The notes under the pieces are model-generated. The model did not search any database and was not told where the DNA came from. It saw only the letters and a program-made list of their open reading frames with translations. Both the position numbers and the translations under genes were made by a program. DNA of 7,555 bases, taken from positions 1 to 7,555 of the forward strand of contig JAEZQN010000370.1 of assembly GCA_023441145.1 (NCBI GenBank), in the 5' to 3' direction. Numbering within the stretch: position 1 is the first letter of the stretch; every line of letters starts with the position of its first letter. Positions 1 to 5,429 of the stretch are shown piece by piece. This DNA comes from Bacillota bacterium (GTDB lineage Bacteria > Bacillota > Clostridia > Lachnospirales > Lachnospiraceae).

Positions 1-72
1 CATCCCAGTTAGCCTTATACCCACTGTATGAAGAAAAATAAATTTTGTGCTTGTCGTAAGCTAAAATATCTG

Positions 73-117
73 CCCTAGGACTGCAATGGTTATCTTGTAG
101 ATAAGTGTGTCCTAGGG
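73..117. repeat. CCTAGG-box hairpin unit
   Basis: Perfect 9-bp terminal arms CCCTAGGAC (73-81) and GTCCTAGGG (109-117) enclose a second perfect inner stem, TTATCT (90-95) and AGATAA (99-104), with a 3-nt TGT loop. The whole unit could fold as a single stem interrupted by an internal loop. The left arm continues as CTAGGACTGCAATG, the same string found again at 275-286 beside another CCTAGG box, so this is a copy of a recurring motif rather than a chance dyad. Function is unknown. There is no T-run after either arm, so it does not look like an ordinary terminator. Confidence 0.65.
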
Positions 118-278
118 TAATTCCCCATCCTCTACATCATAGCCATCAAATTATAGGAGGCGAAAGTAAGTTCCATGAAAGGCTGTTCAAGCACGTTGGT
201 ACTTAGGCCTGGTCATGGCATCTATATCCTATATTACTTTAAAAATTACAGCCCATAAACTAACGCCATGTCCTAGGA

Positions 279-298
279 CTGCAATGCTTGCATTGCAG
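279..298. repeat. Perfect 20-bp palindrome next to a CCTAGG box
   Basis: CTGCAATGC (279-287) and GCATTGCAG (290-298) are perfect 9-bp arms around a TT centre. The dyad starts directly after the CCTAGGA box at 272-278 and reuses the CTGCAATG string that also follows the box at 73-81. In the first copy that string has no inverted partner, so the dyad is specific to this copy. It could be a small cruciform or hairpin, or a protein-binding site. Its role is unknown. Confidence 0.6.
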
Positions 299-305
299 AT
301 TAGAT

Positions 306-356
306 GGTGAGAACCAAAATGGCGACATCTTTTTGTCGACACTTTTGATTCACACC
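306..356. repeat. Central imperfect hairpin of the long inverted repeat
   Basis: GGTG at 306-309 pairs with CACC at 353-356, CAAAA at 315-319 with TTTTG at 343-347, and CGACA at 323-327 with TGTCG at 334-338. About 19 base pairs form with a few mismatches and one bulge around a short T-rich loop (328-333). On the plus strand no T-run follows the stem, which argues against a terminator. Its position at the centre of the larger inverted repeat suggests that it is the hinge of that structure. Confidence 0.6.
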
Positions 357-553
357 ACCTAATAGCGAAGCGTGTCCTAGGGCAGCACAGACCCTCTGTC
401 CTCGGGTAGCGCAATACACATATATTCCCTTACTTTAATTTTTAAACCAACACAACTCTCCCTCGCCATCAGGCCTTACGTACCACTACGTTGCTTGATT
501 CATGCGAGAGCTTGCCTTTCATGGGACTTGCTTTCGCCGACTATTTAACCCAA

Positions 554-599
554 AAGGTCAGAGGCACTAGCTGTCTTCACAGTTAGTGCCTCTGACCTT
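554..599 (-). terminator. Intrinsic terminator of the glycerate kinase-permease operon
   Basis: A perfect 16-bp stem (554-569 with 584-599) can be extended by a G-T pair and CTGT/ACAG to about 21 bp, closing on a 4-nt loop. On the minus strand the stem ends in a run of four T residues. It lies 38 bp past the stop codon of the permease gene, as expected for the operon's transcription end. On the plus strand no T-run follows, so it is probably unidirectional. Confidence 0.85.
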
Positions 600-637
600 C
601 AATATTTATAGTCTTAACCAACTATAAACTACTCTAT

Positions 638-1897
638 TTAGAATATCAGATATATAATTACTGATACAATTGTACTTGTTAATCCAACTAAAGCTTCATA
701 AGGAATTAATTTCATACGTTCTTTGATACTCAAATTAGCTACTCCTCCTGTTGCATGGAAGAAAGATCCATGAGGAAGGGAGTCAATTACAGTTGCACCA
801 GCATGAATCATAGCGCCTGCTGAGAGTGCTGGAATACCAGCTTCCAGCAATGGAGCTGCGAAAGTCTGTGATGCAATTGTAGCACCTGCAGTTGTGGAAG
901 CAGTAGCTCCTGCCATTAGAATTCCGGCAATCGGTGCAAGGAGGAATGCTGGCATGTTAAGCATATCCAACACACGTATTACATCGTATTGAAGAGCAGA
1001 AGCTTTGATAATACCTGCTATGGTACCTGTTCCAATAAGAAGGATGGATACACCAACTACCTTACTTAAACCAAACTCTGCAAATTCTCTAAATTTTTTC
1101 ACATATCCACAAGAAACAGCACATACTAATCCTCCAAGAGGAAGAGCAATTAATGGATCTACTACTATATCAAATAAAGGTCTAAGTGCCAAAATAATAA
1201 CGACTACAAGAGGTCCTGTTATTGCACGTACAAAAGAAGGTAGGTCCTTACTTGACTTATTATCTAAATCCTCCTCACTAACTAAACTTCCTCCTTTTTT
1301 AGCTAGAAATGTTGCTAGTACTACAGTAACTACGAGAGCACAGATTGCTGGAATAATATTTTTCATCATTAATGAAGTCAAATCCACTTTAAATGCTTCT
1401 GAAACAGCAATGGTATTTGGATTTGGAGAGATAATGTTACCAGCTTTTCCACCACCAATCATTGCAAGAAGAAGGGCAGATTTGTTATAACCAGACTTTT
1501 TCCCAATAGCAAGAGCAATCGGAGCTACGGTAATAACAGCGATATCAACAAATACACCTATACCGCAGATAATCATAGTTGCTAGTGCAATGGCAATGAC
1601 AGCTCTTTTTTCACCGAATTTTGATACTATGACTTCTGCTATTTTTTCAGCAGCTCCAGTCTTTATGAGGCAACCTGCCAAAATACCGGATGTCAAAATA
1701 CGTAACACAGAAGAAATCATACTTTGTGAGCCACTTACCATAGTATCTACGGTAAGAACCAGGTCACCACTTCCAATAATACCCCCAATTAAGGCACCTA
1801 ATATTAAACTATATGCCGGCTGTACCTTTTTAATAATCAATAAGATGGCAATCACCATTCCTATGACTGCACCTAGTGTTGAAAAATCGTAATTCAT
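638..1897 (-). CDS. GntP-family sugar-acid:H+ symporter, probably for glycerate
   Basis: This integral membrane permease of 419 residues has the normal length for the gluconate:H+ symporter (GntP) family. The chain is hydrophobic almost throughout, with many membrane-spanning segments (for example about 8-22, 28-43, 100-130, 180-198, 226-240, 283-300, 317-340 and 403-418). A more polar stretch at about 200-222 looks like a cytoplasmic loop. The G-rich segment with SPNPNTIAVSEAF at 157-169 and the small-residue-rich stretch at 325-345 resemble conserved parts of this family. It starts 10 bp after the glycerate kinase stop, with its AGGAGG inside the intercistronic junction, so the two are co-transcribed and probably translationally coupled. 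The neighbouring kinase and CdaR-type regulator suggest glycerate as substrate; gluconate or another aldonate cannot be excluded. The family call is firm, the substrate is inferred. Confidence 0.93.
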   Translation of the reverse strand: MNYDFSTLGAVIGMVIAILLIIKKVQPAYSLILGALIGGIIGSGDLVLTVDTMVSGSQSMISSVLRILTSGILAGCLIKTGAAEKIAEVIVSKFGEKRAVIAIALATMIICGIGVFVDIAVITVAPIALAIGKKSGYNKSALLLAMIGGGKAGNIISPNPNTIAVSEAFKVDLTSLMMKNIIPAICALVVTVVLATFLAKKGGSLVSEEDLDNKSSKDLPSFVRAITGPLVVVIILALRPLFDIVVDPLIALPLGGLVCAVSCGYVKKFREFAEFGLSKVVGVSILLIGTGTIAGIIKASALQYDVIRVLDMLNMPAFLLAPIAGILMAGATASTTAGATIASQTFAAPLLEAGIPALSAGAMIHAGATVIDSLPHGSFFHATGGVANLSIKERMKLIPYEALVGLTSTIVSVIIYLIF

Positions 1898-1903
1898 TTG
1901 TCT

Positions 1904-1909
1904 CCTCCT
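1904..1909 (-). promoter_or_regulatory. Ribosome binding site overlapping the upstream stop codon
   Basis: AGGAGG on the minus strand overlaps the TAG stop (1910-1908) of the glycerate kinase and lies 6 nt before the permease ATG. Ribosomes finishing the kinase therefore cover the permease start site, which suggests translational coupling of enzyme and transporter. Confidence 0.75.
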
Positions 1910-3044
1910 ATTTCATAGTATACAGACGAAATACCTGTTCAACTGTATCTATCATATTCATCTTTGCGTTCTCTGGGTTCATAGCTTCTTCTAATGTAGT
2001 AGCCCTGCGTAGTATAGGAAAGAATGCATCAATACCATTCTTATTACACTCTACTGCCTCTTTTGTGACGCAACCAGCAAAGGCGATAACTGGTTTATTG
2101 TATTTCTTTGCAAGTCTAGCTACACCAATAGGGGCTTTCCCCATTGAAGTTTGTCCGTCTAAACGACCTTCACCAGTAACGACAATGTCTGCATCCTTCA
2201 CAAACTGTTCAAGGTTAGTTTCTTCTAAAACAATTTTAATACCTGATTCTAATACAGAATTCATAAAAGTTAAAAATGCAAATCCAAGACCACCAGCAGC
2301 ACCTGTTCCTTCCTGCCTTGGATTGGCATTTGGAAATTTTTCTCTAGCAAGTGCAGCATAATAACTTAACCATTTATCCATTTTCATAATCATAGATGGT
2401 GTAGCACCTTTTTGAGGTCCATAGACTGCGCTACATCCATGTTCACCGCATAAGACATTGGTTACATCACAAGCAACTCGAAACTCGCATTCAGCCAGTT
2501 CTGGAATAATAGAATCACTGGTGATGGAATCTATTTGTTCCAATCCCTGGGCACCAAAGGCAACCTGCTTTCCTTCTTTGTCTAGAATACCAAAACCTAA
2601 TGCCTGAAGCATACCGATACCACCGTCATTGGTGGCACTTCCTCCAATTCCCACAATAAAACGTCTACATCCTTTTGAAATGGCATCTTTAATTACTTCA
2701 CCTACACCATACGTGGTTGTATAAAGTGGATTTCGTTTGTCATCCGGCACAAGAGTGATACCAGCAGCACCGGACATCTCAATAACAGCTGTCTTTGTAC
2801 TTTCAATAATTCCATATTTACAATTTACTGGAGTTCCAAGAGGTCCTGTAACCATAACACTTTGCATGATACCGTTCATTCCCCATACTAGAGCTTCCAC
2901 AGTACCTTCACCACCATCCGCTAAAGGACGGACTGCAACGTCAATCTCTGTATCTACACGTCTTATTCCCTCGGAAATTGCATATCCGGCTTCCATTGAC
3001 GTAAGGCTTCCTTTTAAAGAATCTATTGCTATAACTACCTTCAT
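1908..3044 (-). CDS. garK: Glycerate kinase (GarK/GlxK family)
   Basis: This cytoplasmic kinase phosphorylates glycerate with ATP, feeding it into lower glycolysis. At 378 residues it has the usual family length. Family hallmarks run through the protein: the N-terminal IDSLKGSLTSMEA at 7-19, PLADGGEGTVEAL at 40-52, GIGGSATNDGGIGMLQALG at 132-150, ACDVTN at 191-196, YGPQKGAT at 208-215, GTGAAGGLG at 246-254, and TGEGRLDGQTSMGKAP at 290-305. The start is supported by AGGAGG at 3051-3056, 6 nt upstream. It is the first gene of a two-gene operon with the GntP permease and is divergent from a CdaR-type regulator. GarK-type enzymes usually make 2-phosphoglycerate, but the position phosphorylated cannot be told from the sequence. 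No defect is seen. Confidence 0.95.
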   Translation of the reverse strand: MKVVIAIDSLKGSLTSMEAGYAISEGIRRVDTEIDVAVRPLADGGEGTVEALVWGMNGIMQSVMVTGPLGTPVNCKYGIIESTKTAVIEMSGAAGITLVPDDKRNPLYTTTYGVGEVIKDAISKGCRRFIVGIGGSATNDGGIGMLQALGFGILDKEGKQVAFGAQGLEQIDSITSDSIIPELAECEFRVACDVTNVLCGEHGCSAVYGPQKGATPSMIMKMDKWLSYYAALAREKFPNANPRQEGTGAAGGLGFAFLTFMNSVLESGIKIVLEETNLEQFVKDADIVVTGEGRLDGQTSMGKAPIGVARLAKKYNKPVIAFAGCVTKEAVECNKNGIDAFFPILRRATTLEEAMNPENAKMNMIDTVEQVFRLYTMK

Positions 3045-3127
3045 ATTGTTCCTCCTGCGATTTCATTATTATGAATTATTATCTGCTCTTATTACATTAA
3101 ATATAACAAAAATTTTATTTAGAAAAA

Positions 3128-3143
3128 ATGTTGTACATAACAT
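3128..3143. promoter_or_regulatory. Candidate operator dyad 1 (kinase-operon side)
   Basis: ATGTT (3128-3132) and AACAT (3139-3143) form perfect arms around GTACAT. The core TGTT-N6-AACA matches the spacing and ends of a second dyad at 3170-3183. It lies 84 bp upstream of the glycerate kinase start, where an activator could sit. That the divergent regulator binds here is an inference. Confidence 0.45.
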
Positions 3144-3167
3144 AAAACAAAAAATTATTATATAAAT

Positions 3168-3185
3168 ATTGTTATGTGTAACAAT
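3168..3185. promoter_or_regulatory. Candidate operator dyad 2 (overlaps cdaR -35)
   Basis: ATTGTTA and TAACAAT are perfect 7-bp arms around TGTG. The core TGTT-N6-AACA (3170-3183) repeats the design of the dyad at 3129-3142, with centres 41 bp apart, close to four helical turns, so both would face the same side of the DNA. This copy covers the -35 box of the regulator's own promoter, which would suit autoregulation. The binding protein is inferred to be the CdaR homologue. Confidence 0.5.
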
Positions 3186-3197
3186 TTTGGATAAAAT
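3169..3197 (+). promoter_or_regulatory. Predicted sigma-A promoter of the CdaR-type regulator
   Basis: The -35 TTGTTA (3169-3174) and -10 TAAAAT (3192-3197) are separated by exactly 17 bp, and the -10 ends 37 bp before the start codon. The -35 lies inside an 18-bp palindrome. For the opposite (kinase operon) direction I see only poorly spaced boxes, such as TTGTTA at 3109-3104 and GATAAT at 3083-3078 with a 20-bp gap. That would fit a promoter that needs an activator, but it is weak evidence. Confidence 0.55.
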
Positions 3198-3234
3198 AGA
3201 GGGCAAAAAGCTAAATATATGTAGGAGTTAGGAA

Positions 3235-4314
3235 ATGATTACCAATGTAGATCAGGTACTGGCACAACAGATTGTTGACACAGTGAAGGACGTATGCGGA
3301 CAAAATATCAATTTTATTAATCAATCTGGAATAATTTTTGCAAGCACAGACTCAGAAAGAATAGGTACTTTCCATGAGATTGGTTATAAGGCATTTTATA
3401 GTGGAAAGGCCATTGAAGTAGTTAGTGATAATAGTTATACAGGTACATTTAGAGGAATTAATCTTCCAATTTATCATAATGATAAAATATTGGCTGTAAT
3501 CGGGATTACTGGTGATCCAGAAGACGTAAAAAAATACGCTCATTTAGCTGAGCGCATTACACGACTGATGATTAGAGAAAAAGAACTCAATGCTTTCAGT
3601 CTTAATCAAGATGCGAAAAAACATTTCATAATTCACTCTCTTATTGGACATCAGGAAATAAGTAGGGGCTATCTAGAAGATTGTCTGAGAGACTTTGATA
3701 TCAATCTAGAAAAACAAAAACGTCTTATTTTGATACGGGTGGATTCTAGGTATAATCCTGTTAACCTACCCATGATAGAGCAGAAAATTAAGCAGATGTT
3801 TGAAATAGTCCCATTAAAACTATATACCTTTGACTATCCAAATGAATATCTAGCAGTAATAGACGATGAATGTTTTGAAAGAACAAAATATATTTTCGAA
3901 AAGGTGGCATCAGACTATCAGGAAATCCTTAAGATTGCTATTGGCAAAAGTTGTTCTGTTTATCAATTGGTAAATTCCTACAAGTCTGCCCTAACTGCAT
4001 GGAAAAGTATTGCTTCAGGAGCTAAAAGTTATGCATTATTTGATGAATTAACATTGGAAATTGTAATTTCATCTATTGATAAAAACAGCAGGGATGAATT
4101 TTGCCTTAAAACAATCTCTACTCTTTCAGAAGAGGATATAACACTGATTAAAGTGTATTTTGAAGAAAACATGTCCCTAGTGAGAACGTGCAATCGCTTG
4201 TTTCTTCATAAAAACACACTGCAATATAAATTAAATCATATATATCACAAATGTGGTTTTAATCCCCGTAATTTTCAGGATGCAGTTGTCCTTTATCTGG
4301 CAGTAAAGATGTGA
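3235..4314 (+). CDS. cdaR: CdaR-family sugar-diacid/glycerate regulator
   Basis: This transcription factor of 359 residues is close to the size of E. coli CdaR (about 385). The N-terminal part, about 4-135 and beginning NVDQVLAQQIVDTV, resembles the putative sugar-diacid recognition domain, with a conserved-looking IGTFHEIGYKAF at 43-54. The middle (about 160-275) fits the GGDEF-like domain of CdaR/PucR proteins. The C-terminus (about 303-357) is a PucR-type helix-turn-helix with NMSLVRTCNRLFLHKNTLQY at 312-331. The start is supported by AGGAG at 3223-3227, 7 nt before the ATG. In E. coli, CdaR activates galactarate, glucarate and glycerate genes. Here it is divergent from a glycerate kinase-GntP operon and most likely controls it and itself through the TGTT-N6-AACA dyads in the gap. 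The effector is inferred to be glycerate or a related acid. Confidence 0.9.
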   Translation: MITNVDQVLAQQIVDTVKDVCGQNINFINQSGIIFASTDSERIGTFHEIGYKAFYSGKAIEVVSDNSYTGTFRGINLPIYHNDKILAVIGITGDPEDVKKYAHLAERITRLMIREKELNAFSLNQDAKKHFIIHSLIGHQEISRGYLEDCLRDFDINLEKQKRLILIRVDSRYNPVNLPMIEQKIKQMFEIVPLKLYTFDYPNEYLAVIDDECFERTKYIFEKVASDYQEILKIAIGKSCSVYQLVNSYKSALTAWKSIASGAKSYALFDELTLEIVISSIDKNSRDEFCLKTISTLSEEDITLIKVYFEENMSLVRTCNRLFLHKNTLQYKLNHIYHKCGFNPRNFQDAVVLYLAVKM

Positions 4315-4341
4315 TATAAATAATCAGCATAGACTGCAAAT

Positions 4342-4788
4342 TTACATTAATAAAGGCATACCACCTTCTCTACCACCAATGATGGTTTTCCCTTTTATCA
4401 TGTTCCAATCAAAATCATCCACTTTTTCTCTGCCCACTAGAAAGTTTCCTGCTCGTTGAGTCAGTTGAGCAAAGTTAACAATATAGTCCTCTTTTCCTTG
4501 ATTATAAACATAAATGGAAGCTTCGGAGCCCATAAAGCCAATATCAGCATCTCCTGACAACACTGCTGTCATTGTCTTATCTGCCCCTAATCCATTTACC
4601 AAGGATACATCTAGTCCTTCTTCTTTGAAATACCCTTTTTCTATTGCAACATACATAGGTGCATAGAAAATAGAATGAGCCACCTCATTTAAATTGACTT
4701 TTGTAAGACCGTTGTCCTTATCACAAGAAGCTAAAGAGAAAAGCATCATGGCCATAATCAGGCCAATTGCCATAAGCTTTTTCCTCAT
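4342..4788 (-). pseudogene. Truncated ABC-transporter substrate-binding lipoprotein
   Basis: The 148-residue product starts with a lipoprotein signal peptide: KK at 3-4, a hydrophobic stretch at 5-19, and lipobox LASC with the lipidated Cys at 22. The first lobe of an SsuA/ThiY/NMT1-like binding protein follows, with VAHSIFYAPMYVAIEKGYFK at 36-55, LSGDADIGFMGSEA at 77-90 and KGKTIIGGREGGMP at 132-145. Family members are normally about 300-340 residues, and this chain stops (LLM, then TAA) just after the GGMP turn, losing the second lobe. Only 27 bp then separate it from the end of cdaR, with no permease or ATPase genes. The 5' end is intact, with AGGAGG (4795-4800) and a good promoter. It is therefore probably a broken gene left by a deletion or insertion. 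The ligand (nitrate, sulfonate or thiamine-precursor type) cannot be assigned. Confidence 0.8.
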
Positions 4789-4805
4789 TTATATCCTCCT
4801 TAATC

Positions 4806-4823
4806 TATACTATAATTAGTATA
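4806..4823. promoter_or_regulatory. Dyad covering the -10 of the binding-protein promoter
   Basis: TATACTA (4806-4812) and TAGTATA (4817-4823) are perfect 7-bp arms around TAAT. The right arm contains the predicted -10 box. A repressor site is possible, but AT-rich dyads also arise by chance. Confidence 0.35.
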
Positions 4824-4846
4824 TGATAAAGTGAATTTATTGTGAA
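4818..4846 (-). promoter_or_regulatory. Predicted sigma-A promoter of the truncated lipoprotein gene
   Basis: On the minus strand, TTCACA (4846-4841) and TATACT (4823-4818) are 17 bp apart, with AGGAGG 18 bp beyond the -10. It lies just downstream of the nuclease-domain gene and so would start a separate transcript for the truncated gene. Confidence 0.55.
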
Positions 4847-4850
4847 ATAC

Positions 4851-5378
4851 CTACCTTATAATGTTGAATTCTTCTTTGATATCTGAACGGTCCCATAATG
4901 TTACTCCACTAGCCTCTGCTAGTTGTCTAGCAGCCTTCGTATAGTAGCTGTTGGTCACTACCATTCCATTCTCAATCTCGTAGTACTGCATGGCACCAAT
5001 CACCTCCTGAACCGCCTTAATCCCTACAGCTCCGGAATAGCGTTTGGCTTGTACCACATACTGTTTACGACGACGTTTCATAATTAAGTCTGCTCCAAAG
5101 TCCCCAGAGGTAGGAGTCAGTCTCACCCGATAACCCTTTCGCTTAAATTGTACCATAAGATACTCTTCAAACCGTTCTCCACTCATTTTGTCAATTTTTT
5201 TAAAAGGACTATAGAGAAGTCGCCGCCTTCTCCACAGTCCAGAAAAAAGTACCAAGCCAAACAATACTCCAAGCAATAGCCCATATTGTTGGTAGGTGAT
5301 ATTATTATATCTATTTCCAATAGTTCCAATTGCCCCAAAAAACATAGCAATAATTACAGTATTAAATAATCGTTTCAT
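4851..5378 (-). CDS. Membrane-anchored Mrr-type nuclease-domain protein
   Basis: This protein of 175 residues has two hydrophobic segments (about 5-21 and 32-48), then a basic RRRR at 50-53, consistent with two membrane helices and a cytoplasmic C-terminal domain. The rest matches the Mrr_cat restriction-endonuclease-like fold (PD-(D/E)xK): SGERFEEYL at 66-74, KGYRV at 81-85, TSGDFGADLI at 90-99, VVQAKRY at 108-114 and VVTNSYYTKAARQLA at 140-154. D97, with Q110 and K112 of QAK, forms the expected active site and looks intact. Such small membrane-bound proteins are common in Firmicutes and their role is not settled; the domain in other proteins cuts (often modified) DNA. No methyltransferase is next to it. 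The ribosome binding site is weak (GGGA, 12 nt upstream). It lies 51 bp after the hydrolase and is probably co-transcribed with it. Confidence 0.88.
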   Translation of the reverse strand: MKRLFNTVIIAMFFGAIGTIGNRYNNITYQQYGLLLGVLFGLVLFSGLWRRRRLLYSPFKKIDKMSGERFEEYLMVQFKRKGYRVRLTPTSGDFGADLIMKRRRKQYVVQAKRYSGAVGIKAVQEVIGAMQYYEIENGMVVTNSYYTKAARQLAEASGVTLWDRSDIKEEFNIIR

Positions 5379-5429
5379 ATTATGTCAAATTCCCAAGCTG
5401 TTATTTATTTCTTATCTTTGATCTATTTT

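Larger units (their letters stand above)
159..538. repeat. Long degenerate inverted repeat (~380 bp)
   Basis: Reading the left half on the plus strand and the right half on the minus strand gives the same blocks in the same order. The outermost blocks, 159-183 and 514-538, match at 23 of 25 positions. The next blocks share CAAGC, ACGT, TGGTAC and AGGCCTG (about 188-211 and 471-499). TTTAAAAATTA occurs at 238-248 and, inverted, at 436-446. A CCTAGGAC box occurs at 272-279 and, inverted, at 375-381. The centre is a hairpin at 306-356. The conserved blocks are separated by stretches of different length and sequence, so this is an old, diverged palindrome. It could be two inverted copies of a repeat, a MITE-like element or the template of a long hairpin RNA. 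No transposase is visible. Confidence 0.6.
1..553. other. Gene-free structured intergenic region
   Basis: I find no believable gene in this stretch. The only sizeable reading frame (229-414, minus) is Cys/Arg-rich, has no good ribosome binding site and falls entirely inside an inverted-repeat structure, so it is best treated as non-coding. What the region does hold is a set of CCTAGG-containing boxes (about 71-80, 108-117, 269-278, 373-382 and a variant at 397-406), several hairpins, and a long degenerate palindrome (159-538), listed separately. It lies beyond the terminator of the leftward permease operon, so it is not needed for that operon. It may be a dispersed intergenic repeat, a decayed mobile element or a structured RNA; the sequence alone cannot separate these. 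Confidence 0.6.

Noticed and set aside
3..41. Possible C-terminal tail of a plus-strand gene entering from the left edge (SQLALYPLYEEK then TAA)
   Set aside because: Only 12 codons are visible, with no recognisable motif and no terminator after it, so a real gene end cannot be told from chance.
229..414. 61-residue minus-strand open frame rich in Cys and Arg
   Set aside because: It has no ribosome binding site, lies wholly within the inverted-repeat structure with arms that translate as repeats of the DNA motifs, and resembles no protein family.
71..420. CRISPR array or tandem repeat explanation for the CCTAGG boxes
   Set aside because: Boxes occur in both orientations at irregular spacing (37, 161, 104 and 24 bp) with no uniform repeat length or spacers, and no cas genes are present.
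1005..2361. Plus-strand open frames opposite the permease and kinase genes
   Set aside because: They are antisense shadows of two strongly supported family members and have no ribosome binding sites or family resemblance.
3078..3109. Promoter for the kinase operon (TTGTTA and GATAAT on the minus strand)
   Set aside because: The 20-bp spacing is too long for a confident sigma-A promoter, so it is mentioned only in the regulator promoter entry.
2737..3165. 142-codon plus-strand frame over the kinase 5' end and promoter gap
   Set aside because: It is a shadow of the kinase gene that runs into AT-rich non-coding DNA, giving a low-complexity end.
3352..3543. 63-codon minus-strand frame inside cdaR
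   Set aside because: It is antisense to a clearly coding domain and has no family resemblance.
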